Assembly: GCA_002479145.1 (NCBI GenBank)
Contig: DLLX01000004.1
Location: 1 to 12,560, forward strand
DNA length: 12,560 bases
Direction: 5' to 3'
Origin: Prevotella sp. UBA7551
GTDB lineage: Bacteria > Bacteroidota > Bacteroidia > Bacteroidales > Bacteroidaceae
In this document: positions 12,535-12,560 of the stretch, piece after piece
Numbering within the stretch: the stretch's first letter is position 1
Layout of the letters: each line of letters opens with the position of its first letter
The notes under the pieces: generated by a model
The model's input: the letters and a program-made list of their open reading frames with translations, nothing else
Database searches by the model: none
Told to the model about the DNA's origin: nothing
Translations under genes and position numbers: made by a program

Positions 12535-12560
12535 ATGCCCTTTAACCCAAATCGGTCATT

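Noticed and set aside
1..12560. CRISPR array, insertion sequence, prophage or defence system
   Set aside because: No spaced identical direct repeats, no transposase or integrase frame and no nuclease/toxin families were seen; the genes are ordinary chromosomal families.

Overview
The window looks like chromosomal DNA from a Bacteroidota bacterium, most likely Prevotellaceae (Prevotella in the broad sense) with fairly GC-rich genes. Four things point there. There are TAnnTTTG-type -7 promoter boxes, once with a TTTG box exactly 19 bp upstream. Shine-Dalgarno sequences are mostly weak or absent. The gene families are typical: a DUF2807/GIN surface lipoprotein, a kinase-less PASTA protein beside D-Ala-D-Ala ligase, and an exported GH3 beta-glycosidase. 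Finally, a dispersed intergenic repeat of a kind I associate with Prevotella genomes is present. The species cannot be fixed from sequence alone.

Layout. Positions 1-203 (+) hold the 3' end of an unrecognised gene. Positions 278-2609 (-) hold a signalling and envelope module, in transcription order: a DUF2807 lipoprotein, an ECF sigma factor, a one-TM anti-sigma-like protein whose start overlaps the sigma stop by 19 bp, and a small exported DUF5024-like protein. Positions 2610-3314 have no convincing gene but contain a 22-nt-periodic repeat and an orphan terminator-like hairpin. Positions 3315-8594 (-) form a five-gene probable operon read from a promoter at about 8617-8648: PASTA membrane protein, RluA/RluD-type pseudouridine synthase, D-Ala-D-Ala ligase, glycerolipid-type acyltransferase, and a membrane-anchored protein with three helix-hairpin-helix units. 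Two GC-rich hairpins flank the acyltransferase gene. Positions 8595-9564 are a 970-bp intergenic region with divergent promoters, a candidate structured RNA (about 8869-9143) ending in a strong terminator, and a second copy of the repeat. Positions 9565-11937 (+) encode an exported GH3 glycosidase, and 12068-12463 (+) an OsmC/Ohr-family protein followed by a strong terminator.

How the parts may work together. The large minus-strand operon is centred on the cell envelope (peptidoglycan precursor synthesis, a PASTA protein that could contact peptidoglycan, phospholipid acylation) with one rRNA-modification gene and one probable DNA-binding protein. The sigma/anti-sigma pair lies next to two exported proteins, which suggests an envelope-sensing regulon. 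The GH3 gene stands alone and likely releases sugars from plant or bacterial beta-glycosides in the periplasm.

I found no CRISPR array, tRNA, rRNA or transposase. The observations most worth checking are the candidate RNA at 8869-9143, the paired intergenic repeats with 22-nt internal periodicity, the cysteine ladder in the DUF2807 protein, and the near-leaderless promoter of the GH3 gene.
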